Notes under the pieces: model-generated
The model's input: the letters and a program-made list of their open reading frames with translations, nothing else
Database searches by the model: none
What the model was told of the DNA's origin: nothing
DNA from: Bacteroidota bacterium
Lineage (GTDB): Bacteria > Bacteroidota > Bacteroidia > JABDFU01
Reading direction: 5' to 3'
NCBI GenBank assembly: GCA_013286805.1
Contig: JABDEY010000007.1
Span: 1-50,965, forward strand
DNA: 50,965 nucleotides
Translations under genes and position numbers: made by a program
Shown here: one piece after another, positions 18,169-25,764 of the stretch
Position numbering within the stretch: position 1 is the stretch's first letter
Layout: every line of letters begins with the position of its first letter

Positions 18169-19209
18169 ATGATAAGGCCCAATTTACTTGTATTACTGCT
18201 CCCTTTTCTTTTTTCCTGTTCGGGCCGAAGGCTGGATGCAGATGTGTCCAAAATTCAGGTGAAGGAAGTAAAAATTGACCGGCTGGAACAAGATGTGTTT
18301 AATGCCCCACTTGCTGATATAGGTGGTTTGAGGAAGCGCCTGCAAGCTAAATACGGCAATTTTTACCTGGGCTTTCAAAGTGTCATCAATAGCGGGGGAC
18401 GGCAATCCTCCGGTGGAGGGGTGAGCGAGCAAGAGCTGAGATTTTCCGATAGTGTCAGTTTACGTTTATTTGTTTCAGATTCGGCCATGAAAGAAGCCTA
18501 CAAGGATTGTCAGAAGGTTTACCCCGACCTTGGGCAGGTTCAGTCCGATCTTACAGAGGTATTCAGGCATTTCCGGTTTTATTTCCCTGCACGCCCGCTC
18601 CCCAGGGTAGTAAGCTATATGTCGGGATTTAATTATTCTTTTTTACCGGTTGATTCTACGATTGGAATAGCGCTGGAACTATTTTTAGGGAGGGAGAATA
18701 AATTTTATCAGCTCATTCAGTTTCCGAAATTCAAGACCCTGACCATGAGCAAGGAATACCTGGCCTCAGAATTTTCAAGAGGGTGGATGTCAACAGTGTT
18801 TCCCAGAACAGATGAGAAGAAAGATTTTTTGAGTGAAATTATTTACGACGGGAAAATACTTTATCTGGTGGATGCGCTGTTACCGGCGACGAATGATACA
18901 ATCAAAATGGGATATAGCCAGAAGCAGCTAAAGTGGTGCAGGGAAAATGAATATAACATGTGGGCTTATTTTGTACAGAAAAAGATATTCTACCTTTCGG
19001 ATCCCGTGGAAATGGTTAAATATACAGGGGATGGCCCTTTTACTTCTGCATTTAACAAAGAAAGCCCTTCGAGGGTCGGCATTTGGATTGGCTGGCAGAT
19101 TATTCGTTCCTACATGGATCATCATCCCAAAGAGACACTCGAAGACCTGATGAACGAAAAGGATGCACAGGCTATACTTTCCCAGTCCAAATATAAACCA
19201 TCGAGGTAA
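18169..19209 (+). CDS. gldB: Gliding motility lipoprotein GldB-like
   Basis: A 346-residue lipoprotein: a hydrophobic signal is followed by the lipobox LLPFLFSC at about residues 9-16. The body matches GldB, with VKIDRLEQDVFN near the start, the aromatic RHFRFYFP segment, and LYLVDALLPATNDTIKMGYSQKQLKWC. GldB is needed for gliding and T9SS function in Flavobacterium johnsoniae, though its precise role is unclear; related proteins occur in non-gliders. The usual gldC neighbour is not here: the next gene is a GAF-domain reductase. A serine/glycine-rich stretch (SGGRQSSGGG) near residue 70 looks like a loop insertion. Confidence 0.85.
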   Translation: MIRPNLLVLLLPFLFSCSGRRLDADVSKIQVKEVKIDRLEQDVFNAPLADIGGLRKRLQAKYGNFYLGFQSVINSGGRQSSGGGVSEQELRFSDSVSLRLFVSDSAMKEAYKDCQKVYPDLGQVQSDLTEVFRHFRFYFPARPLPRVVSYMSGFNYSFLPVDSTIGIALELFLGRENKFYQLIQFPKFKTLTMSKEYLASEFSRGWMSTVFPRTDEKKDFLSEIIYDGKILYLVDALLPATNDTIKMGYSQKQLKWCRENEYNMWAYFVQKKIFYLSDPVEMVKYTGDGPFTSAFNKESPSRVGIWIGWQIIRSYMDHHPKETLEDLMNEKDAQAILSQSKYKPSR

Positions 19210-19252
19210 ACGCCATGATTCGGGATTTTAATTGTTAAAAATTTGTGTTGGA

Positions 19253-19747
19253 ATGGAATCTGTAATAATAACCGGGGAAACCAGAGAAGCAAAATACATA
19301 GCATTGTTGCCCCAGCTTAAAGCGCTGATCGAAGGCGAAAAGGATAGCTACGCGAACCTTGGCAATATTATTGCAGGCCTGAAACATGCCATGGACTTTT
19401 TTTGGGTGGGTATGTATTTGGTCAAAGAGCGTGAATTGGTACTCGGACCTTTTCAGGGCCCTGTAGCCTGCACCCGGATTGGATATGGCAAAGGAGTTTG
19501 CGGAACAAGCTGGAAAGAGAAGAAATCCATTATTGTACCTGATGTGGATCAGTTTTCCGGACATATAGCCTGCAGTTCGATGACTAAGTCGGAGATTGTC
19601 ATACCCTGTAGTGGGAAGAATGGAGATGTGCTTTTTGTGTTGGATGTGGATAGCACTATATTAAATGATTTCAGCAGTATAGATGAAAAATATTTGAAAG
19701 AGGTGGTTGGAATCATGGAGAAACAGGTTTTAGAGTTTTGTGTTTAA
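19253..19747 (+). CDS. msrC: GAF-domain free methionine-(R)-sulfoxide reductase
   Basis: A 164-residue single GAF domain of the fRMsr (YebR/MsrC) family, which reduces free methionine-R-sulfoxide. Three cysteines at 73, 83 and 107 keep the 10- and 24-residue spacings of the E. coli enzyme (84/94/118). They sit in GPVACTRI, GKGVCGTSW and GHIACSS. The start was set at ATG 19253 rather than the TTG seven codons upstream, because family members begin close to this methionine. It lies 43 bp after gldB on the same strand. Confidence 0.88.
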   Translation: MESVIITGETREAKYIALLPQLKALIEGEKDSYANLGNIIAGLKHAMDFFWVGMYLVKERELVLGPFQGPVACTRIGYGKGVCGTSWKEKKSIIVPDVDQFSGHIACSSMTKSEIVIPCSGKNGDVLFVLDVDSTILNDFSSIDEKYLKEVVGIMEKQVLEFCV

Positions 19748-19808
19748 AATTTTGAGTTTAGAGTTTAAAGTTTTGTGTTTAAGGTTTATTGTTTAAAGTT
19801 TATTGTTA
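19742..19808. repeat. Degenerate GTTTAAAGTTT-type short repeats
   Basis: A 67-bp A/T-rich stretch built from reiterated GTTTA, GTTTAAAG and TTTTGAGTTT motifs, filling the gap between msrC and the lipoprotein gene at 19816. It looks like decayed slippage repeats. Confidence 0.7.
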
Positions 19809-19815
19809 AGCATAG

Positions 19816-21558
19816 ATGGTTGACCCCAAATTTAGTTTAAGGACTCTTTCGTTTAAAGTCCGCCATTTAGCATTCAGTGCAATTTTATTTCTTGCTGCAT
19901 ATTGCCTGCTGAGCTCCTGCGCTCAGATGGTTGCTCCAACCGGAGGTCCTGCAGACAAGACTCCGCCTAAAGCAGTGAAGTATAGTCCGGACAGCGCTTC
20001 TCTGAATTTTAACAGGAAACAGATTCGGATTTTATTTAATGAATACATTCAACTTGTTGATATTAATAAACAACTGATTATATCCCCTCCATTGAAGTAT
20101 TTTCCGGACATACGGGTCAAAGGCAAAGCCCTGGTCATCAACATACGTGATACGTTGGCCCCTCAGACCACCTACGCATTTAATTTCGGGAATTCCATAG
20201 CTGATCTGAACGAACGGAATGCGCTGTCAAATTTTCAATATATCTTTTCAACGGGTTCCTTTATTGATTCAGTGTCACTGAAGGGGTCTGTCAAAAATGC
20301 ACTGACACTTATTCCGGAAAAGGATGTGCTGGTGATGCTCTATAACACATCGGATGATTCCCTGCCATTCAGAAAGCTGCCCAATTACTTCGGAAAAACA
20401 AAGGAGGACGGTTCATTCAGGATAAATAATATACGTAATGGTAAATATAAAGTGTTTGCCTTGCAGGATAAGAATGCAAACTATTTATACGACACGCGGG
20501 ACGAAAGCATTGCTTTTTCAGACACATTGATCGATCTGCAAAATAAGGAAAGTGTGGATTTGTTCTTATTTAATGAAGGCCCGAAAAAACAATTTATTAA
20601 AAAGGCTAAATCAATTGAGTCAGGGCATCTGCAGTTTGTTTTTAATAAACCGGTCGTTGATCCATCTTTTACACTAATTACCAAAAGTCCGGAAAAGAGA
20701 TATCACCAGTTTATAGAATTAAATACGGGTTCAGACTCGGTTAATTTGTGGTTGCCGGATTATGACAAGGACTCCATCCGGGTAATTGTTGCTTCAGATA
20801 ATAAAGTGATTGATACACTGGAGCTGGCAATTCCTAAAAGGACGGATACGGATAAAAAGTTTAAACTGACCTATAAGACCAATGTATTGGGATCATTGGA
20901 TTTAAACAGAGACGTGGTTGTAAAGTTCAATCATTACCTGGACCAGCCTCAGAACCCGGTAAATGATTTGATTGAATTATTTGAAGACAGCATCAAGTCA
21001 ACTGCAAAGGATATTGTTTTTTTGCAGGAAAAGAGCGGACTGAAAATTTTTAAAGTCACACCTGGTTATGACAAAAACAGCAATCATTCAGGGAGCAGGC
21101 CAGGGCAGCTCTTGCATGAACCCTGGAAAGAAAACACTAAATATAAAATACTCATTCAGCCCGGCGTCATTCAGGATATATTTGGATTGAAGAATGATTC
21201 GATAAAAATTGAATTTAAAACACCGGAACTGAAAACCTATGGTACATTGAAGCTGAACTGGCAACTTCCTTCTGACCTGCTGGGATCAGTACTTCAGTTA
21301 TTGGATGACAAGGACAGGGTTACCCGTGAGTTTACACTTAAAGAAAAGTCCGGTTCCGTATTTATGAATTATTTAATACCTCAGAATTATAAGCTGCGTC
21401 TGATCTGTGACAAAAACGGGAATGAAAAATTTGATTCAGGAGATTACCTGAAACACCGGCAACCTGAGAAAGTGATTTATTACCCAGGCACAATGACGAT
21501 CCGGGCGAACTGGGACCTGGAACAGGAGTGGAAGGTGGGTTTAAAAGCGGGCAAATAG
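19816..21558 (+). CDS. Ig-like (Big_5/SbsA) domain lipoprotein
   Basis: 580 residues. After a basic N terminus and hydrophobic segment the lipobox LLSSC (about residues 31-35) marks a lipoprotein. Residues about 45-140 form a bacterial Ig-like domain of the SbsA/Big_5 type, with TPPKAVKYSPDSAS at its start and FNFGNSIADLNERN later. The rest is beta-rich, with a carboxypeptidase-regulatory-like segment (GSFRINNIRNGKYKVFALQDKNAN) and more Ig-like strands. Proteins of this kind are common surface lipoproteins in Bacteroidota; no catalytic site is visible. The ATG start gives an unusually long basic region before the signal, and a later start is possible. Confidence 0.8.
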   Translation: MVDPKFSLRTLSFKVRHLAFSAILFLAAYCLLSSCAQMVAPTGGPADKTPPKAVKYSPDSASLNFNRKQIRILFNEYIQLVDINKQLIISPPLKYFPDIRVKGKALVINIRDTLAPQTTYAFNFGNSIADLNERNALSNFQYIFSTGSFIDSVSLKGSVKNALTLIPEKDVLVMLYNTSDDSLPFRKLPNYFGKTKEDGSFRINNIRNGKYKVFALQDKNANYLYDTRDESIAFSDTLIDLQNKESVDLFLFNEGPKKQFIKKAKSIESGHLQFVFNKPVVDPSFTLITKSPEKRYHQFIELNTGSDSVNLWLPDYDKDSIRVIVASDNKVIDTLELAIPKRTDTDKKFKLTYKTNVLGSLDLNRDVVVKFNHYLDQPQNPVNDLIELFEDSIKSTAKDIVFLQEKSGLKIFKVTPGYDKNSNHSGSRPGQLLHEPWKENTKYKILIQPGVIQDIFGLKNDSIKIEFKTPELKTYGTLKLNWQLPSDLLGSVLQLLDDKDRVTREFTLKEKSGSVFMNYLIPQNYKLRLICDKNGNEKFDSGDYLKHRQPEKVIYYPGTMTIRANWDLEQEWKVGLKAGK

Positions 21559-21577
21559 CGCTCCGCTAAGGCTGGCT

Positions 21578-21598
21578 CCAACATCCACTGGAAGTTGG
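21578..21598. terminator. Inverted repeat between convergent genes
   Basis: CCAAC-A-TCCA-C-TGGA-A-GTTGG is a 21-bp near-perfect palindrome in the 69-bp gap between two convergent genes. There is no U tract, so terminator activity is a guess; a dispersed repeat is the alternative. Confidence 0.35.
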
Positions 21599-21627
21599 CC
21601 CCTATTCGAGCCTGTATGTAAGCAAGT

Positions 21628-22611
21628 CTACTTAAGGATTTCAAGATTATCTGCATCAAGACCAACCGGAAACTGATTCCTGAAATTTTCGAGGTCATTA
21701 TAACTGATGGTTACCGTTTCAGCAGATTCTTCGTTTGGTTTTATTTTACTGATTGTTTCACCTTTAAAGTTAATCACCACCGAATCACCAGAATAATGCT
21801 CCTTGTTTCCGTCCGTACCAATTCGATTCACCCCAACTGTATAGGCTTGATTTTCTATCGCACGGGCTATCAGTAGTGATTTCCAGGGATGAATTCTTTT
21901 CTCCGGCCAGCTTGCAATATAGAGAAGCACATCATAGTCGGCTTTTAAATTCTCGATCCTTTTTTCGTTTCTTGGTTCTCCTAGCTCTCTTTTTTCTCCT
22001 CGTTCTCCTCGTTCTCCTCGTTCTCCTCGTTCTCCTCGTTCTCCTAGCTCTCTTTTTTCTCCTCGTTCTCCTCGTTCTCCTAGCTCTCTTTTTTCTCCTC
22101 GTTCTCCTCGTTCTCTTAGCTCTCTTGGTTCCACCGGAAATGTCCATTTATTTCTGCCCCAGGCCGGGAACCTTAAATCATAACAGATCAAAGGACAGAT
22201 TTTCCAGCCTTTTAAATCCGTAACGATTCGCTGATGACCGTGTGAGAAAGGAATGTCTTCACCGGACATACGGAACAGATGGCGTTTGTCATATACTTCG
22301 AAAGTGCCGTCCGGTCGAATCCATAATAAGCGGTTGTAATGCTTTTCCTGCTCTTCAATAATCAGGCTGCCGGTAACGACGCAGTTTTTCGCTCTGCTTT
22401 GGTTCTGCATCCACAGCATGGTTTTTCCATGCATTTTTTCAGAAACAGCTGCAGTATTCATAGTAAAACCCGTGTTGAACATTTCTGGCAATATAATCAG
22501 ATCGGTTTCATCTTTTAGGTTTGCAATTTGCCGGGAAAAATTTTCCAGGTTCTGATCAATACGTTCCCAGTACAGGTTGGATTGCAGAATGGTGATTCTC
22601 AGATCTTGCAT
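21628..22611 (-). CDS. Nitrilase-family omega-amidase (YafV-like) with repeat insertion
   Basis: A 327-residue carbon-nitrogen hydrolase with the full catalytic triad: Glu43 (LPEMFNTGF), Lys109 (DKRHLF) and Cys143 (ICYDLRFPAW). It resembles YafV/omega-amidase, which hydrolyses 2-oxoglutaramate and 2-oxosuccinamate (alpha-keto acid amides). Family members are about 255-275 residues. The excess is a low-complexity insert at about residues 162-214 made of G-E-R and G-E-K-R-E-L units, between the nucleophile strand and YDVLLYIASWPEKR. Without it the length is normal. Its start overlaps the end of the aminotransferase by 13 bp, so the two are translationally coupled and fit a glutamine transaminase-omega-amidase or methionine-salvage pair. 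Confidence 0.9.
   Translation of the reverse strand: MQDLRITILQSNLYWERIDQNLENFSRQIANLKDETDLIILPEMFNTGFTMNTAAVSEKMHGKTMLWMQNQSRAKNCVVTGSLIIEEQEKHYNRLLWIRPDGTFEVYDKRHLFRMSGEDIPFSHGHQRIVTDLKGWKICPLICYDLRFPAWGRNKWTFPVEPRELRERGERGEKRELGERGERGEKRELGERGERGERGERGERGEKRELGEPRNEKRIENLKADYDVLLYIASWPEKRIHPWKSLLIARAIENQAYTVGVNRIGTDGNKEHYSGDSVVINFKGETISKIKPNEESAETVTISYNDLENFRNQFPVGLDADNLEILK
21970..22128 (-). repeat. 9-bp in-frame tandem repeat inside the omega-amidase
   Basis: On the coding strand it consists of GGAGAACGA (Gly-Glu-Arg) units interrupted by GGAGAAAAA-AGAGAGCTA (Gly-Glu-Lys-Arg-Glu-Leu). About 17 nine-base units run between PREL and GEPR. Every unit keeps the reading frame. The high internal identity suggests recent slippage expansion. 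Confidence 0.95.
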
Positions 22612-23756
22612 AGCAGTTCAGCAGCTTTTTCCAGAGTTTCTTCTTTCTTGGCAAAGCAAAAGCGAAGAATTTTATTATCTACTGGTTTATGATAAAACAC
22701 AGATATGGGTATGGATGCAACGCCCGCTTCTTTGATCAAACGGACTGCATAGTCCGTATCTTTTTCAATGGTAATGGCACTGTAATCCAGCAATTGAAAA
22801 TAGGTTCCCGATGCAGGGCTGAATTTAAAACGCGAGTTTTTCAATAACCCATTAAAATAGTCCCTTTTTTTCTGATAAAAGCTTCCAAGGTCAAGGTAAG
22901 TATCCTGTTCTTTTAAATATTCTGCAAGCGCATACTGTATGGGTGTATTCACTGAAAAAACCAAAAACTGATGTACTTTTCTGAATTCAGTCATCAGATT
23001 ATGAGGAGCAACGCAATACCCCACCTTCCAGCCCGTAGCATGAAAAGTTTTTCCGAAGGAGGATACAATCAAACTGCGTTCCGCCAGAATTGGGAAACGT
23101 GCCACGCTTTGGTGTTGCTGGCCATCAAAAATAATGTGCTCATATACTTCATCACTTACAATGACTGCATCCGAACCTTTTACAATTTTTTCCAGTTTGC
23201 GCATATCGTCAGCGGTCCATACGCTTCCTGTAGGATTATTGGGTGTATTCAGGATGATCATTCGGGTACGGTGATTGAACATTTTTTTCACCTCGTCCCA
23301 GTCAATGGAATAATCAGGAGCTTTTAAACGCAGATAAACCGTTTTTCCACCTGCTACCTCAATCGCAGGCTGGTAACAGTCATAAGCAGGTTCAAAAACA
23401 ATCACCTCATCGTCTTCGCGCACAAGGGCTGCCACTGCAGTATAGATGGCCTGGGTAGCGCCAGCTGTTATGGTTATTTCAGTTTCAGGATCGTAGGATG
23501 TACCATATTGATTTTGCGTTTTTTTTGCAAGAATTGTTCGCAAAGGAAGTAAGCCCGGCATAGGGGCATATTGATTATGCCCTTTCAGCATCGCCTCATT
23601 TACCAGTTTTATGAGCAATTCAGAACACATAAAATCCGGAAATCCCTGGGATAAATTAATGGCATTGTGTTCCGCTGCCATTTTAGACATGACTGTGAAA
23701 ATAGTTGTCCCCACCTTTGGCAGTTTGGAATGTATTGTTCCCGGAAAGACAGGCAT
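22599..23756 (-). CDS. Methionine/glutamine aminotransferase (YbdL-like)
   Basis: A 385-residue class I/II PLP-dependent aminotransferase closest in pattern to YbdL and kynurenine/glutamine transaminase K. Visible features are NLSQGFPDF at 34-42, NNPTG at 173-177, Asp202 and Tyr205 in SDEVYEH, the PLP-lysine Lys236 in SSFGKTFHATGWKVGY, and the C-terminal LRFCFAK arginine for the substrate carboxylate. It probably transaminates 2-oxo-4-methylthiobutyrate with glutamine; the downstream, overlapping omega-amidase would hydrolyse the resulting 2-oxoglutaramate and pull the reaction forward. The substrate assignment is inference from family and operon. Confidence 0.9.
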   Translation of the reverse strand: MPVFPGTIHSKLPKVGTTIFTVMSKMAAEHNAINLSQGFPDFMCSELLIKLVNEAMLKGHNQYAPMPGLLPLRTILAKKTQNQYGTSYDPETEITITAGATQAIYTAVAALVREDDEVIVFEPAYDCYQPAIEVAGGKTVYLRLKAPDYSIDWDEVKKMFNHRTRMIILNTPNNPTGSVWTADDMRKLEKIVKGSDAVIVSDEVYEHIIFDGQQHQSVARFPILAERSLIVSSFGKTFHATGWKVGYCVAPHNLMTEFRKVHQFLVFSVNTPIQYALAEYLKEQDTYLDLGSFYQKKRDYFNGLLKNSRFKFSPASGTYFQLLDYSAITIEKDTDYAVRLIKEAGVASIPISVFYHKPVDNKILRFCFAKKEETLEKAAELLCKI

Positions 23757-23776
23757 AATTTGAATAATTAGAGCAG

Positions 23777-23808
23777 CAAAGCTAAGATAAAATTCAGGTG
23801 GAAGGCAA
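23777..23808 (-). promoter_or_regulatory. Promoter of the aminotransferase-amidase operon
   Basis: Reading the minus strand, TTG (23808-23806), a 21-bp spacer, then TAGCTTTG (23784-23777) matches the Bacteroidota -33/-7 pattern, 20 bp before the ATG. Confidence 0.6.
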
Positions 23809-23831
23809 TTGTTGAATGCTGAGTGATGAAG

Positions 23832-23862
23832 TTGGCGAAAAAGACGAAAATTTATAAATTTG
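23832..23862 (+). promoter_or_regulatory. Promoter of the SlyD-like gene
   Basis: TTG (23832-23834), 20-bp spacer, TAAATTTG (23855-23862): an ideal Bacteroidota promoter. It covers the in-frame TTG at 23860, ruling that out as start codon and supporting ATG 23893. Confidence 0.65.
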
Positions 23863-23892
23863 CAAAGTAAACCAAGCGAAAAAACAAATCAA

Positions 23893-24411
23893 ATGACAAT
23901 TGAAAAAGATTCAGTAGTAAGCGTAAGCTACCATCTCAGTTCAAAAAAGGCAGGGGAAAAGGAAGAAAGTGCAGTTGAAACTACTAAAGCGGGAGATCCT
24001 TTTGTTTTCCTCTTTGGTTCCGGAGGGCTCATTGAAGGATTTGAGAGCAACTTAAAAGGCAAAAAGGTCGGAGATAAATTTGATTTTCACATTGCACCAG
24101 CAGAAGGTTATGGAGAACATCACCTGGACAATGTGGTGAACATACCCGTAACTGCATTTCACGATGAAAAAGGAAAAATGGACCATGAGATGGTAAAAGT
24201 TGGCAATGTATTGCCAATGACCGATTCGGATGGAAACCAGATGCGGGGCTCTGTACAGGAAATAACAGGTGAACATGTGAGGATGGATTTTAATCATCCC
24301 TTAGCCGGGCAGGATTTGCATTTTGCCGGTGAAGTACTTGAAATACGAGCTGCTACGAAAGAAGAACTGTCCCATGGCCATGTGCACGGGCCGGGTGGGC
24401 ACCATCATTAG
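23893..24411 (+). CDS. slyD: FKBP-type peptidyl-prolyl isomerase, SlyD-like
   Basis: 172 residues from ATG 23893. The FKBP domain is split by an insert-in-flap (IF) chaperone domain, as in SlyD. The core has DPFVFLFGSGGLIEGFESNLKGKKVGDKF, the IF part runs from about EGYGEHHLDNVVNIP to MRGSVQEITGEHVRMDFNHPLAG, and GQDLHFAGEVLEIR returns to the core. The C terminus is histidine-rich (HGHVHGPGGHHH), as in metal-binding SlyD proteins. It catalyses proline isomerisation and assists folding, possibly with nickel handling. It has its own promoter and is followed by a strong hairpin. Confidence 0.92.
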   Translation: MTIEKDSVVSVSYHLSSKKAGEKEESAVETTKAGDPFVFLFGSGGLIEGFESNLKGKKVGDKFDFHIAPAEGYGEHHLDNVVNIPVTAFHDEKGKMDHEMVKVGNVLPMTDSDGNQMRGSVQEITGEHVRMDFNHPLAGQDLHFAGEVLEIRAATKEELSHGHVHGPGGHHH

Positions 24412-24442
24412 TTAGACTTAGGCTTACAAAGCCTTAGTCTAA
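24412..24442. terminator. Bidirectional hairpin terminator
   Basis: A 14-bp inverted repeat (TTAGACTTAGGCTT and AAGCCTTAGTCTAA, one mismatch) with a three-base ACA loop begins directly after the slyD stop and lies between convergent genes, followed by ATTTAT. Confidence 0.75.
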
Positions 24443-24459
24443 TTTATACCCGAAGGGTG

Positions 24460-24948
24460 CTAATAAACCTTCTGCATTATTGTAACATCCAGTAATTTCC
24501 CAAATTTTTTTCCAACCTGTTTTAAGGTGCCGACCAGTTGAAAGCCGTTTCGTTCATGGAGGTAGATGCTGTGATCATTGCCTTCTGTAATCCGGGCAAT
24601 GATGGTTTTGAGTTGGGTTTGGCTTCCAATGGCAACAATGCTTTCAACAAGTAATTTGCCGATTCCTTTTCCCCGGAAGGTGGAATGGACGTATACGGAG
24701 ATCTCAGCAGTAATATCATATGCTTTACGCTCCGACCATTTATTTAATGCAGCGTATCCTGCAATTTCGCCTTTGTATTCAGCAAGGATGACCGGAAAAT
24801 TTTCGTCCCGGTTTTTGAACCATAGCGTCCGGTCTTCGAGGTCTTTTACTTCTGTATCAAAAGTAGCGGTTGTGAATAATACGGCCTCATTATAAATAGC
24901 TCTGATGGATTCCAGGTCTTTAATGGTAGCAAGCCGTGTAGCGATCAA
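24460..24948 (-). CDS. GNAT N-acetyltransferase, phosphinothricin-acetyltransferase type
   Basis: A 162-residue single GNAT domain. The acetyl-CoA loop is seen in VHSTFRGKGIGKLLVES (R/Q-x-x-G-x-G/A). The N-terminal TRLATIKDLESIRAIYNEAV, the TATFDTE segment and the C-terminal YLHERNGFQLVGTLKQVGKKFGKLLDV are characteristic of the Pat/Bar-like group that acetylates phosphinothricin, methionine sulfoximine or similar amino acids. The physiological substrate is unknown. It lies convergent to slyD across the hairpin at 24412. Confidence 0.88.
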   Translation of the reverse strand: MIATRLATIKDLESIRAIYNEAVLFTTATFDTEVKDLEDRTLWFKNRDENFPVILAEYKGEIAGYAALNKWSERKAYDITAEISVYVHSTFRGKGIGKLLVESIVAIGSQTQLKTIIARITEGNDHSIYLHERNGFQLVGTLKQVGKKFGKLLDVTIMQKVY

Positions 24949-25008
24949 AATAGTTGCAGTTTTTGAATCATGAAGTGATCATTGGCTCCGGTCTTCATCA
25001 GGTGTAAT

Positions 25009-25752
25009 TTACTTCTTTAGATTCGCCATTAAATACTCCCGGTTCATGCGGGCTATATTCTCGACCGAAATTTCTTTAGGGCATTCGGCTTCACAGGCGC
25101 CAGTGTTGGTGCAGCTTCCGAATCCTTCTTCATCCATTTGCCTGACCATATTCAGAACCCTTGATTCGCGTTCTATCCTGCCCTGAGGTAATAGGGCAAG
25201 TTGAGAAACTTTTGCAGAAACAAACAACATGGCGGAAGAATTTTTACAGGCAGCTACGCAGGCTCCGCATCCTATACAGGCTGCAGCAGCAAAAGAGTTG
25301 TCCGCGTCATCTTTAGGAATCGGAATATTGTTGGCATCTTTTGCATTGCCCGTATTAACTGAAATAAAACCACCGGAAGAAATGACTCTGTCAAATGCAG
25401 AACGGTTTACAATAAGGTCTTTTACTACCGGAAATGCCTCTGCCCTCCAGGGTTCAACAACAATGGTGTCCCCGTCTTTGAATTTACGCATGTGCAGCTG
25501 GCAGGTAGTTGTCCCTTGAGCAGGTCCGTGGGCACGTCCATTGATATACATACTGCACATCCCGCAGATACCTTCCCTGCAATCGTGGTCGAAAGCGATT
25601 GGCTCCTCATTCTTCTGAATAAGTTGTTCATTCAGCACATCAAACATTTCAAGGAAAGACATGTCAGGAGAAACCTCTTTAACAGGATAGGTAACCAGAT
25701 TCCCTGCTTCTTTAGCATTTTTCTGGCGCCAGATTTTTAATGTGAGATTCAT
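25009..25752 (-). CDS. sdhB: Succinate dehydrogenase iron-sulfur subunit
   Basis: 247 residues. The N-terminal plant-type ferredoxin domain binds [2Fe-2S] through [11 protein letters not shown] and a later cysteine in TTTCQL. The C-terminal domain binds [4Fe-4S] and [3Fe-4S] through [11 protein letters not shown] and [14 protein letters not shown]. It passes electrons from the SdhA flavin to the membrane quinone site. The gene follows sdhA with a 12-bp gap on the minus strand. In Bacteroidota the same type of complex can work as succinate dehydrogenase or fumarate reductase; with sucAB nearby, oxidative use is likely but not proven. Confidence 0.96.
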   Translation of the reverse strand: MNLTLKIWRQKNAKEAGNLVTYPVKEVSPDMSFLEMFDVLNEQLIQKNEEPIAFDHDCREGICGMCSMYINGRAHGPAQGTTTCQLHMRKFKDGDTIVVEPWRAEAFPVVKDLIVNRSAFDRVISSGGFISVNTGNAKDANNIPIPKDDADNSFAAAACIGCGACVAACKNSSAMLFVSAKVSQLALLPQGRIERESRVLNMVRQMDEEGFGSCTNTGACEAECPKEISVENIARMNREYLMANLKK

Positions 25753-25764
25753 AGTGTCTATATT

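Noticed and set aside
19232-19252. TTG start for msrC seven codons upstream
   Set aside because: ATG 19253 fits the family start and cysteine numbering; extra residues are not conserved-looking.
21876-22223. Leu/Val-rich hydrophobic frame antisense to the omega-amidase repeat
   Set aside because: Produced by the 9-bp repeat read on the other strand; no start context or homology.
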